Part shown: piece after piece, positions 1 to 6,979 of the stretch
Position numbering within the stretch: the first letter of the stretch is position 1
Layout of the letters: every line of letters starts with the position of its first letter
Virus record (IMG/VR): IMGVR_UViG_3300024327_000986
Location: 1-29,584 of that record
DNA from: a virus
Length of the DNA: 29,584 nucleotides
Reading direction: 5' to 3' (one strand)
Notes under the pieces: model-generated
The model's database searches: none
Seen by the model: only the letters and a program-made list of their open reading frames with translations
Told to the model about the DNA's origin: nothing
Program-made: the position numbers and the translations under genes

Positions 1-444
1 AAAAAGCGATGGGTATTCTGATCTTATATAAGATATAGCTTCTTCTACTAAAATGTGGTCGCCGTGTGCTACATCAATACATACTATACTAAGATCATTT
101 TTTGATAATTCTGATAGTCTTTCTTTATAATCACCTGTTACGCCTACAGCTGCAGCTCTATAATCTCTATGATTAACTTGATTTAATAAATTAGTTTGTT
201 GTTCAATAGAATTATATCTATGGATTATTCCTAATCCTCCTTGACTAATCATTGCATTTGACATACGAGATTCTGTGACTGTAGACATAGGTGAACTTAT
301 TATTGGATTTCTAAATTTTAAAGATTTCTTATTATAAAATATTTCTACATCTGTGTTAATGCTTTTCCTGGTCTTAAGATCAGAATATTCTGGGACTAGA
401 ATAACATCATCGAAGCTCAAAGCTTCTTTGTTAATAATTCTCAT
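1..444 (-). CDS. IMP dehydrogenase / GMP reductase family enzyme, N-terminal part (cut by window edge)
   Basis: This is the first 148 codons of a protein whose 3' end lies left of the window. Hand translation gives LSFDDVILVPEYSDL, then NPIISSPMSTVTE, then QGGLGIIHRY and later CIDVAHGDH. These are the classic N-terminal strands and loops of the (beta/alpha)8 barrel of IMPDH (IMP to XMP, NAD-dependent) and GMP reductase (GMP to IMP, NADPH-dependent). There is no CBS-domain insertion: the barrel runs straight from the HR motif into AAVGVTGDYKERLSEL. That favours GMP reductase or a CBS-less IMPDH. The catalytic Cys loop and the flap that would separate the two are outside the window. The start ATG (442-444) is preceded on its strand by an AGAGGA Shine-Dalgarno site. 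A phage could use it to rebalance purine pools. Family assignment is firm, substrate is not. Confidence 0.88.
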   Translation of the reverse strand, partial: MRIINKEALSFDDVILVPEYSDLKTRKSINTDVEIFYNKKSLKFRNPIISSPMSTVTESRMSNAMISQGGLGIIHRYNSIEQQTNLLNQVNHRDYRAAAVGVTGDYKERLSELSKNDLSIVCIDVAHGDHILVEEAISYIRSEYPSLF

Positions 445-580
445 ATTTTTTCCTCTAAAATTGTTTGATGAGTCTTTATAGATTTATTATAGAACAATAG
501 AACAATATTTATTATTTTATAAAATCTTCTTTATATTTCATAAGCGCTTTTTCTTTTGCTGCTAAAAAAAAAATAACGTA

Positions 581-1111
581 TCAGTCTTCTTTAATACTTA
601 CAGTTCTGTTGTTAAATTTATCTGCTATGAATTCTTGTAAATCTTTGTTTATATTAAAATCATCAAGATTAGTATTTTTAAGTTCTTCGTCTTTAGATAT
701 GTTTTTTGCTAAATCGTTAATGTACATTTGAATAATTTCTGGCTTTGTTATTTTTGCAATATCATCATCTAAGTCAAAGTTTTTAAGAGGCGTATCTTTA
801 GAAACATCGTCAGGTGTGCTAGTCATTTTTTTAAAAAATTGCGCGCCATCTTTTGCTGCACCTAAAAAAGAAGAGCCTGGAACTTCGTCAAAAAGAATAC
901 TAAAAAACGTATCTTTTGCAAAATCTTTAATTTCTCCTTTTTTTAATTTTTCTTGTACACTTTTTAAATGTTCAATAAGATCCCCAACTGTTAATATTTC
1001 TTTTTGATCTTTAGACTTTGATTTGGCTAGCGCGCTAAGTTTTTTCCAATTTCTTGCTTCGTATATTAAAATTGATTCTCTAATATAATTTCTTAAAAGA
1101 TTAACTTTCAT
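581..1111 (-). CDS. Putative virion protein with cleavable-looking N-terminus, unknown function
   Basis: This 176-residue protein is not recognised. The N-terminus is short, basic and amphipathic and contains two [L/I]-x-E sites, IRE|S at residues 10-13 and IYE|A at 16-19, the pattern trimmed by T4-type prohead proteases. The rest is lysine- and aspartate-rich and predicted by eye to be helical (for example LTVGDLIEHLKSVQEKLKKG), with no signal peptide or membrane segment. The ATG has a good ribosome site (AGAGGA, about 8 bases upstream). The gene is divergent from the nuclease pair that starts at 1171, and a TATAAATA element sits about 30 bases upstream of its start, as expected for a T4-like late gene. 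It ends in TGA. Packaging in the capsid is inferred from the N-terminus only. Confidence 0.75.
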   Translation of the reverse strand: MKVNLLRNYIRESILIYEARNWKKLSALAKSKSKDQKEILTVGDLIEHLKSVQEKLKKGEIKDFAKDTFFSILFDEVPGSSFLGAAKDGAQFFKKMTSTPDDVSKDTPLKNFDLDDDIAKITKPEIIQMYINDLAKNISKDEELKNTNLDDFNINKDLQEFIADKFNNRTVSIKED

Positions 1112-1124
1112 TCAACAATTCCTC

Positions 1125-1151
1125 TTGCACTTTAATTTATATATTTATAAT
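1125..1151 (+). promoter_or_regulatory. Candidate sigma70-type promoter for the plus-strand nuclease pair
   Basis: TTGCAC (1125-1130) and TATAAT (1146-1151) are separated by 15 bases, slightly shorter than the usual 17. It lies directly upstream of the only plus-strand genes, with an AAGGA ribosome site at 1161-1165 and ATG at 1171. The region is very AT-rich, so a chance match is possible. Confidence 0.35.
1142..1149 (-). promoter_or_regulatory. TATAAATA element, T4-like late promoter candidate
   Basis: The minus strand reads TATAAATA exactly, the -10 consensus of T4 late promoters, about 30 bases upstream of the ATG at 1111. This leaves room for a transcription start and the AGAGGA ribosome site. 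It overlaps the -10 box of the divergent plus-strand promoter candidate. Support is by consensus and position only; such octamers occur by chance in AT-rich DNA. Confidence 0.35.
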
Positions 1152-1170
1152 TATATTAAAAAGGACTGTT

Positions 1171-1539
1171 ATGAAACCGTATTATTATATTGCTGAAGTT
1201 GTTAAGGTATATGATGGCGACACATGTACGTGTGTAGTTGATTTAGGATTTAAGACACAAGTTAGAATTAAAGTTAGACTAATTGGAATAGATACACCTG
1301 AAGTGAGAACAAAGGACAAAGACGAAAAGAAAAAAGGTTTAGAGACACGTGATTGGTTGAGAGAAAGAATCTTAAATAAAAAAGTTTTGCTACATACAAA
1401 AGAACGAGGAAAGTTTGGGAGATGGCTTGGAATGATTTGGTCTTTAGAAGAAGATAAACCTGAGTTTGAAAGCAGTTATAATAAACAATTAATCAACGAA
1501 GGTTTTGCAAAAGAATATTGGGGAGGTAAAAGAAAGTGA
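1171..1539 (+). CDS. Staphylococcal-nuclease (thermonuclease) family protein
   Basis: This 122-residue protein is a minimal SNase domain (OB fold). The calcium and catalytic residues are visible in order: YDGDT at residues 14-18 (Asp15, Asp17), VRLIGIDTPE at 35-44 (Arg36, Asp41, Glu44) and KFGRWLGMIW at 81-90 (Arg84). These match Asp19/Asp21, Arg35, Asp40, Glu43 and Arg87 of the Staphylococcus enzyme, so activity on DNA or RNA is likely. There is no signal peptide, so it should act in the host cytoplasm, for example in breakdown of host DNA. The ATG is preceded by AAGGA. The TGA stop overlaps the GTG start of the next gene (GTGA), and the two are transcribed opposite to nearly everything else in the window. 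Confidence 0.92.
   Translation: MKPYYYIAEVVKVYDGDTCTCVVDLGFKTQVRIKVRLIGIDTPEVRTKDKDEKKKGLETRDWLRERILNKKVLLHTKERGKFGRWLGMIWSLEEDKPEFESSYNKQLINEGFAKEYWGGKRK
1522..1527 (+). promoter_or_regulatory. Shine-Dalgarno site supporting a GTG start
   Basis: GGAGGT lies 8 bases upstream of GTG at 1536-1538, inside the end of the SNase gene. It favours the GTG over the ATG at 1548 as the start of the 926-residue protein. The GTGA overlap with the SNase stop indicates coupled translation. Confidence 0.6.
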
Positions 1540-4316
1540 AAAAAGACATGTATAGTTTAAAAAAAATATATGAGTCTACCTTTAAAACAAAATATACAAA
1601 AAAAGATGTTATAGTAGAGTTTCAGAGAAAAACGTTTTTTAACGATATACCAGATATGAAGACTCTAAAAGATCTGTACAGCAAAAATAATATTCCATCA
1701 AATGAAGATGATGTTTTCAATCAAAAAAAAACAGTAGAAGTCACAGGATTAGGCGCTTTTAATTTAACACCGATTCAAGTAAGTTTAATTGGATGTATTA
1801 ATCAATACTATTTTGGTGATAAAAAACTTGCGTTAGACTTGATTAATATTTTACGTAATCAAAAAGATTTAAAAAGCAATGAAAGTCAGTTAAAGAATCA
1901 ATTTAAAAAAGCTATTAATGAAAACGAAGAAATTCAATTAAAAAAACCAGATTATAGAGTTAAGCGAAATGAAGAAACTGCAAAAAAATTTATAAAAGCA
2001 TGTTTAGAAAATAAAATAATAGACAAAAATTTTGATATTGTTAGTGGTCAAACAATAAGTCAATCATCTTATTTTATTTCAAAAGCTTCTGGATATTTAT
2101 TTGAATTGTTTTTATGCACTTATATACAAAACAATCCATATTGTATTGATTTTACTACAAATTATGATGATACAATTGAAAGGTTGTTGGGAAATAAAAA
2201 TGTCTTGTATATCGCAAGTATACTTTCTGTTATTTATAATTTAACAGACTTTAATTCTTTTACTTTTAATGTAGACAAAGACATCGTGAATAATCTTTAC
2301 AATAATATTTTTAGTCATGATAAAGACATATTTGAAAATGTAATTTCTCCAGAGCTTAGAAGTGAACCGCTATATTTTAAATTTGATGATTCTAATGCAG
2401 CAATTGATATTGTTGTTTTCTTAACAAAAAAAGAAAAAGATGTTGTTGTTTCTTTTATTGATCTTAAAACAACAACAAAAAGTCAATCAGCAAAAATGAA
2501 CATGATATCAAGTAATATAAATAGTGTTGGCCAACAAATTTCCTTGTATAAAGATAATATGAATAATAGAAATTTTGTTATTGGCAATTTAAAAATATAT
2601 TATTCTTATGAAGAAAGTTTAAAAATTAATTCAATATCCTCAAATTTTATTTATGCAAACATGCTTTATGAAAAGATAGAGGAAACAAAAGATGGGAATG
2701 AGTATAAATTTTTGCTAGTTAATGATGAATTTTCAAATGACAAAGAAGGTATTTTATCATTAAAAAGTGGTGATAATAATCAAAGTCTAGTTCAATTAAC
2801 AAACAGCGAAATTGAAAACAGCACAAAAGAGTATATAGCTAATAGTGCTAAAAATTCATATATATCTAAAGTACTGGAAAGAATAGCTAAAATTATAGAA
2901 AGTGCTACAGGATTAGATAAAAAATTTAAAAAAAATATAATTGAAAATATGTTTTGGCGACTGTTGCCTAAAGATTTTATTGCTAATAAAAGTCATGACA
3001 GAATTAAGATAAACAAAAGTACTAATAACAGACACGAGAATTCGCCAATAAGAAAATACTTTACTAATGCTACTAACATAGATTCAGTTAAAGAATTTTA
3101 TCATCAGCTTTATAAAATATCTATAGATGAAAATTCAGACTATTATCAATATGCACTAGACATAGCCTACGATATAATTAGTCAACATTATGTAGGTATT
3201 GAAATTGAAGAAGAATACGTTCCAGAAGGTTTTGGTATTAGAAAAGAGTTTGAAGAGAAAGAAACGTATGAAATAGAAAATATTAGTATAGAAGATTATA
3301 ATAAAAAAATAATAGTTAGAATGAAAAACGCAGTAAATACTGCAATTGAAACAAATAAAAACGCACAATATGTTGGTGAACAGATTGTAAAATTTTTTAG
3401 GCCACGCACTAATAATAGGCCACTCACTAATAAAAAAATAAGCAATAAAAAAGATTACCAGTATGAAACAGAATTTTTTAGCAAAAACCCACAATGCTTA
3501 AGTAAAGCTGTAAGTGAAATAATTAAGTTAATAGTAACTATAGAATTAAAAATGCAGGAAGAAGATCGATTTAGTTTTAGACAAAAAATAATAAAAAAAA
3601 TATATGACACACTAAAAATTTATTACATAGAGTGTATTGATTTATTAGACGAAAAGCTACGAGAAGAAGTGTCGGACAAATATGATGTTAAAGATAACAT
3701 AGAAAGTTTGGTAGATGAATGCTGGAATGACTTTCTTGTTATTAAAGACAAGTCTAAATACATAAATAAAGTTTTTAATATAAATAATACAAATAAAATT
3801 GAAAGATACTGTAATACTTTCAATAAAAGACCTGAATCTTTATTGATTTTTTATCAGAAGCTTGTTAACTATTTATTAGATGATTTTAGTGTAATTAATG
3901 TATTTGTTAAATTGACAAATACTATTTTTAATTTATTTGAAAATCAAAATTTGAATTATTTCCAAAAAAAAGAAGAAGCTACTGTGTATAGATTTCAAGA
4001 TTTAGCAATAGTAATATTTTTACATGATGTCTTGTTAATTAACGAAAATAAAAATATATCATTAACATATTATAATAGATTTATTAAAGCAGAGGCGAGT
4101 GCCAGCTTTAAAGATCTCGATGAAGCAGTAGAAGAATTTAAAAATAAAGTTAATAACAGTAAAAATTCTGTTGCGATGAAGTTAAAAATTATTAATTACT
4201 TAAAAGCAAATCAAGATGAAAATAGTATTTTTGTTTTAAAAAATTTAGATGAAAATTTAAAATACAATAAAAAAGAAAACTTACTTCGAGAAGTTTATAA
4301 ACACTTATTTATATAA
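1536..4316 (+). CDS. Large protein with RecB/Cas4-like PD-(D/E)XK nuclease motif
   Basis: This 926-residue protein is not recognised over its full length. Residues about 185-340 show a plausible PD-(D/E)XK nuclease core: a helix with Glu190 (SGYLFELFL), Asp291 in a beta strand (AAIDIVVFL), then FIDLKTTT (Asp309-Leu-Lys311), and QQISLY at 333-338, which resembles the Q-x-x-x-Y motif of RecB/AddB/Cas4 nucleases. Flanking regions are lysine-rich, helical and without recognisable motifs; no Walker helicase motif is seen. The GTG start overlaps the SNase stop and has GGAGGT upstream. The first residues include KKIYE|ST (Glu13), similar to the N-terminal [L/I]-x-E motif of the virion proteins here, so it might be packaged. 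Likely role is DNA processing or degradation together with SNase. The nuclease call is motif-based and moderate; the coding call is firm. Confidence 0.85.
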   Translation: MKKDMYSLKKIYESTFKTKYTKKDVIVEFQRKTFFNDIPDMKTLKDLYSKNNIPSNEDDVFNQKKTVEVTGLGAFNLTPIQVSLIGCINQYYFGDKKLALDLINILRNQKDLKSNESQLKNQFKKAINENEEIQLKKPDYRVKRNEETAKKFIKACLENKIIDKNFDIVSGQTISQSSYFISKASGYLFELFLCTYIQNNPYCIDFTTNYDDTIERLLGNKNVLYIASILSVIYNLTDFNSFTFNVDKDIVNNLYNNIFSHDKDIFENVISPELRSEPLYFKFDDSNAAIDIVVFLTKKEKDVVVSFIDLKTTTKSQSAKMNMISSNINSVGQQISLYKDNMNNRNFVIGNLKIYYSYEESLKINSISSNFIYANMLYEKIEETKDGNEYKFLLVNDEFSNDKEGILSLKSGDNNQSLVQLTNSEIENSTKEYIANSAKNSYISKVLERIAKIIESATGLDKKFKKNIIENMFWRLLPKDFIANKSHDRIKINKSTNNRHENSPIRKYFTNATNIDSVKEFYHQLYKISIDENSDYYQYALDIAYDIISQHYVGIEIEEEYVPEGFGIRKEFEEKETYEIENISIEDYNKKIIVRMKNAVNTAIETNKNAQYVGEQIVKFFRPRTNNRPLTNKKISNKKDYQYETEFFSKNPQCLSKAVSEIIKLIVTIELKMQEEDRFSFRQKIIKKIYDTLKIYYIECIDLLDEKLREEVSDKYDVKDNIESLVDECWNDFLVIKDKSKYINKVFNINNTNKIERYCNTFNKRPESLLIFYQKLVNYLLDDFSVINVFVKLTNTIFNLFENQNLNYFQKKEEATVYRFQDLAIVIFLHDVLLINENKNISLTYYNRFIKAEASASFKDLDEAVEEFKNKVNNSKNSVAMKLKIINYLKANQDENSIFVLKNLDENLKYNKKENLLREVYKHLFI

Positions 4317-4317
4317 A

Positions 4318-4542
4318 CTATATCAAACCAATATCTTCAAGATATTTTTCCGTAACTTTTCTATCTTTATCCCAAGTAGTTAAACCTTTTTTACCAAACC
4401 AATATTTTTCAAAGTCGTGCCATTTCATATACTGTTCTTCTGGATGACTTCCGCTAATACTTTTTTTATTTTTTGAGTTTTCATATATAAGACGTAATAA
4501 AACTTTTTCTAAGACACACTGGAGATGACTATCATTTTGCAT
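4318..4542 (-). CDS. Small hypothetical protein (74 aa)
   Basis: The function is not recognised. The N-terminal 20 residues form a helix ending LIYE|NS (Glu21), the same type of N-terminal motif as several putative virion proteins in this window. The remainder is aromatic-rich and charged (QYMKWHDFEKYWFGKKG). GGAGA lies about 10 bases before the ATG, overlapping the end of the upstream lipoprotein gene, so the two are probably cotranscribed. It ends in TAG one base from the stop of the convergent 926-residue gene. Confidence 0.7.
   Translation of the reverse strand: MQNDSHLQCVLEKVLLRLIYENSKNKKSISGSHPEEQYMKWHDFEKYWFGKKGLTTWDKDRKVTEKYLEDIGLI
4330..4349 (+). terminator. Weak hairpin plus T-run after the plus-strand gene pair
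   Basis: AATATC (4330-4335), loop TTCAA, GATATT (4341-4346), then a short T-run, 14 bases after the TAA of the plus-strand gene. The stem is only 6 bp with one G-C pair, and it lies inside the 3' end of the convergent gene, so it may be chance. It is the only terminator-like structure I see at this convergence. Confidence 0.2.
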
Positions 4543-4548
4543 TATATT

Positions 4549-6282
4549 TCATTCTCCACAAGGTTGTATTAAGCATCCTGCTTCGGGAAGTGAAGACATC
4601 ATTGCCTCTTCACAAGTATTTGCAATGGATAATTCAGGTGCCCATGCCCATGTGTTCATCATAATATAACCGCTATGAACAGGTTCTCCGTTTAGCGTAT
4701 AAGAAATAATCTCTGATAGCTTTGTATATCTACTTGTTTGTCTAAAGAATACACCATATCTTCCTCGAGGAATATATCCACTATAACTAAAAGTTGTGCT
4801 ACTGCTATTTGAACTTACAATTGTCTGCGTTAAATTTTCGCTATTAGCTTCAGATACAACTTTACCACTGCTAATGCTTTCTGACATATTCCATATTCTA
4901 TTAGAAGATAACGAGGATGACTCTGTTATTGAGTTTGACGTACTGCTTGATAAAACATAGGTGCCGCTTAAAGAGTGACTTTCTGTTGAATTCTGTGCAC
5001 TGCCGTAAGTTCTTCCATTTTGAGAAGAACCGCCTGTTGAATATCCTCGAGAATTAGAGTCTGTTGTAGCATTTGAAGAAGAAGTACCCGTACCCCAACC
5101 TCTTTGAATACCTACGCTTGTTTCTACTTTACCGCTAGCCTTGGCAAGAAAAGGTAAAGAACCTTCTCCACTTACACCAACTGTTACAGATCCATTTACA
5201 GATGTATTTGAGTTTTCGCTTTCTGTTTGGCCTTCGGTTTGAGAAGAAGACTCACCTAAACTCCAAGACCAGTTTTCACCGTCAGAAGTAGAAAACTGTA
5301 AGTCATTACTATTACTTTCAGTATTTGAATTGCTAAATCCTTCTGACTGTGTTTCTGAATCTGAAAGTGATGAACTTAAAACTGTTGAATCTGTCTCTCC
5401 AACACTAATACCTTCTGATATTGCATTAGTGTTTGTAATACTATTACTATTTGACCACGTCTGGTTAATACCTATTGACACACTATTTTGACGAGTTTCA
5501 GATTCACTTTCTGAATATTGTACATTATTTCCTACAGAGCCTGGAATACAACCAGTCACAGGAATAGGCTCAAATACTTCAGCAAGTTCATGTTTTCCAA
5601 AGTGTTTTACTTCAATTGGTCTTACAACTCTTAGAGGAATTGCTGTTTCAATTGATTTGTTTTCTATGTCATATGCTACTACAACAATTTTGGCTAAATA
5701 AGACGAGTATTTATTTTTAATTTTTTCAAAGACTATATTTTCAATCCAATCTTTTTCAACAGGAGATGAATACTCGTTTTTTAAAACATAGTTGTTATTT
5801 GGTGTAATAAATCTATACTCTATTTTGACTGGCAAAAATTTATAAAATCTAATTGTTAATTTGTTTCTTACTTTTTCTAACACGTTTCCTGTAAGTAAGT
5901 TACATTGTATATTGTTGCCACACAAACTTTCTATAACAATAGAAGGCTCAATTGTTATAGGAACTTTTTTCGTTATTTCGTTATTTCCAGAAAACAATAA
6001 AGAAATATATAGATTTTCTCGAGTTCCTGGGTGTTTATTTAAAAACCGATTAATTACAAAATAATTACCAAAAGGTTGACTATTGTATTTTTCAATGACT
6101 GTATTGTCTTCTTTTACAAGTGAAGTTTCCACTAAGCTATATTCATTAATTGTTTCATAATAAATTTGTATTTGTTCACCTGAACTTGTTATTTTTTTAA
6201 AGTCAATATAAATATTTTCTTTCGGTTCTGAGTTTGCGCATGAAGAAAGCAAAATCAATAGCAGTAATAAATAGTTTTTCAT
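4549..6282 (-). CDS. Secreted lipoprotein, Ser/Thr/Asn-rich, aerolysin-like pore-former candidate
   Basis: This 577-residue protein begins with a clear lipoprotein signal: MKNYLLLLLILLSSC, lipobox LSSC with Cys15 as the lipidated residue, and Ala at +2, which in enterobacteria allows export to the outer membrane. Residues 20-250 look beta-rich, with Cys pairs (121/127; 245). Residues 255-500 are very rich in Ser, Thr and Asn. Within them, 363-400 alternates small polar and hydrophobic residues around GSLPFLAKASGKVETSV and a following Trp-Gly, resembling the membrane-insertion segment of aerolysin/ETX-MTX2-type beta-pore formers. After it come beta-strand-like sequences (SGYIPRGRYGVFFRQ). The AAAGAGA ribosome site precedes the ATG. 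It could be a surface lipoprotein blocking superinfection, a lysis factor or an anti-competitor toxin; the lipoprotein call is firm, the pore-former idea is inference. Ends in TGA. Confidence 0.85.
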   Translation of the reverse strand: MKNYLLLLLILLSSCANSEPKENIYIDFKKITSSGEQIQIYYETINEYSLVETSLVKEDNTVIEKYNSQPFGNYFVINRFLNKHPGTRENLYISLLFSGNNEITKKVPITIEPSIVIESLCGNNIQCNLLTGNVLEKVRNKLTIRFYKFLPVKIEYRFITPNNNYVLKNEYSSPVEKDWIENIVFEKIKNKYSSYLAKIVVVAYDIENKSIETAIPLRVVRPIEVKHFGKHELAEVFEPIPVTGCIPGSVGNNVQYSESESETRQNSVSIGINQTWSNSNSITNTNAISEGISVGETDSTVLSSSLSDSETQSEGFSNSNTESNSNDLQFSTSDGENWSWSLGESSSQTEGQTESENSNTSVNGSVTVGVSGEGSLPFLAKASGKVETSVGIQRGWGTGTSSSNATTDSNSRGYSTGGSSQNGRTYGSAQNSTESHSLSGTYVLSSSTSNSITESSSLSSNRIWNMSESISSGKVVSEANSENLTQTIVSSNSSSTTFSYSGYIPRGRYGVFFRQTSRYTKLSEIISYTLNGEPVHSGYIMMNTWAWAPELSIANTCEEAMMSSLPEAGCLIQPCGE

Positions 6283-6291
6283 TTTTTCTCT

Positions 6292-6477
6292 TTAGATATC
6301 TAATGTGTTTTTTATTTCTAATCTAACGTCATCAAGGCTCATTTTGTTGTCTAAACATTTTTTTACTATTTTTGAAGAAATATAGTCTGAAACGTCTGCA
6401 AGATCATCATAATCGTTTAGTGACATGTAAAGTGTATACAAGTCTTTCGTCATAGTAAGTGCAGTTCTTTTAGCCAT
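6292..6477 (-). CDS. Small hypothetical protein (61 aa), probably the 3' part of a TGA-interrupted gene
   Basis: It starts MAKRTALTMTKDLYTLY and is mostly helical and charged (DDLADVSDYISSKIVKKCLD). The function is not recognised. The ATG at 6475-6477 has a GAAGGAAAC ribosome site upstream and can be translated on its own. However, the same frame remains open for 16 codons upstream, back to a single TGA, and then to an ATG at 6550-6552 with its own strong ribosome site (see the entry at 6478-6552). The native protein may therefore be 86 residues long, with this as its C-terminal part, made by readthrough or by reinitiation. Confidence 0.65.
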   Translation of the reverse strand: MAKRTALTMTKDLYTLYMSLNDYDDLADVSDYISSKIVKKCLDNKMSLDDVRLEIKNTLDI

Positions 6478-6552
6478 GTTTCCTTCACGAGAATCAGACT
6501 TAATATGTCCATAGTCTAAGTTACGTCAATCATCATCGTATTTATGATTCAT
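6478..6552 (-). other. In-frame 5' extension of the 61-aa gene, interrupted by one TGA
   Basis: From an ATG at 6550-6552, with AGAGGA 5-6 bases upstream and two bases after the previous gene's stop position, the frame reads MNHKYDDD, then TGA (6526-6528), then RNLDYGHIKSDSREGN, straight into the MAKRT start. Everything except the TGA looks coding. The context DDD-x-RNL would suit Trp, so a TGG to TGA change or readthrough of UGA is the simplest reading. TGA is used as a normal stop in neighbouring genes (581, 1537-1539, 4549, 15906) and TGG encodes Trp elsewhere, so wholesale code change is excluded. Confidence 0.5.
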
Positions 6553-6553
6553 C

Positions 6554-6835
6554 TTAATCCTCTCTTCTTAAGTCTAAATCGTAAATGTCAAGAGACATTT
6601 CTTGTGTTTTATCACCTCTTTCAAATTTAGTTTCATAGTCAAACTCATGTAGTCTTCTTTGCTGTGATAGTTTGCACCATCTTTTAACTAAGTTTGATTG
6701 GTTCTCATTTAAACCATGTTTTGTAGCTAATTCCATAATATTTATGCTTTTAATTAAGTCACACTCTTCTTCGTTTAAGCTTGACTGCGCAAAACACTTT
6801 CCTATAGCTAAATTAATCTTGTCTTGTTTTTTCAT
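6554..6835 (-). CDS. Small hypothetical protein (93 aa)
   Basis: The function is not recognised. The start was set at the ATG at 6833-6835 (MKKQDKINLAIGKCF) because AGGAG lies 5-6 bases upstream; a longer frame to 6886 has no ribosome site and would lie inside the preceding small gene. The sequence is helical, with a possible helix-turn-helix-like stretch around IKSINIMELATKHGLNENQS (too weak to name), and ends in an acidic tail (DIYDLDLRRED). It overlaps the 52-residue gene upstream by 17 bases and is followed directly by the start of the TGA-interrupted gene, so all belong to one minus-strand series. Confidence 0.7.
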   Translation of the reverse strand: MKKQDKINLAIGKCFAQSSLNEEECDLIKSINIMELATKHGLNENQSNLVKRWCKLSQQRRLHEFDYETKFERGDKTQEMSLDIYDLDLRRED

Positions 6836-6977
6836 GATCTCTCCTGAATTCATAAGTGTCTTTTTCGTTATCTTTGTTAAGCTCACTTATCTTGTTTGTT
6901 TTTTCTACTTTCCTTATATTCTTATATATTCTGAGAGATTGTATAATTGGCACAAGACCAAACCATTTAGTTTCCAT
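6819..6977 (-). CDS. Very small hypothetical protein (52 aa)
   Basis: This was found by hand translation. ATG at 6975-6977 begins METKWFGLVPIIQSLRIYKN and continues as a basic, then mixed-charge helix to TAA at 6819-6821. It fills the otherwise empty space between the gene ending at 6980 (two bases away) and the gene starting at 6835 (17-base overlap), the tight packing typical of the window. The ribosome site is poor (AAGAGTTAAAG), so coupling to the upstream stop is likely if it is expressed. No function can be suggested. Confidence 0.5.
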
Positions 6978-6979
6978 CT

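Noticed and set aside
512-580. Short coding-like stretch (LAAKEKALMKYKEDFIK) between the first two minus-strand genes
   Set aside because: It has no ribosome site before its only ATG, is 9 codons from there to the stop, and follows a 10-T run; too little to call a gene or a remnant.
3156-3494. Minus-strand Phe/Ile-rich frames inside the 926-residue gene (also 3623-3823)
   Set aside because: They are antisense shadows of AT-rich coding DNA, without ribosome sites and with composition expected from reversed Lys/Asn codons.
4549-6282. Tail-fibre or adhesin reading of the Ser-rich protein
   Set aside because: The lipobox signal peptide indicates export and lipidation in the host envelope, not assembly in the virion; repeats are irregular, not fibre-like.
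6526-6528. Genome-wide UGA to Trp recoding
   Set aside because: TGA is the natural stop of several well-placed genes (581, 1537-1539, 4549, 15906) and Trp is encoded by TGG in recognised genes such as the SNase and sigma factor.
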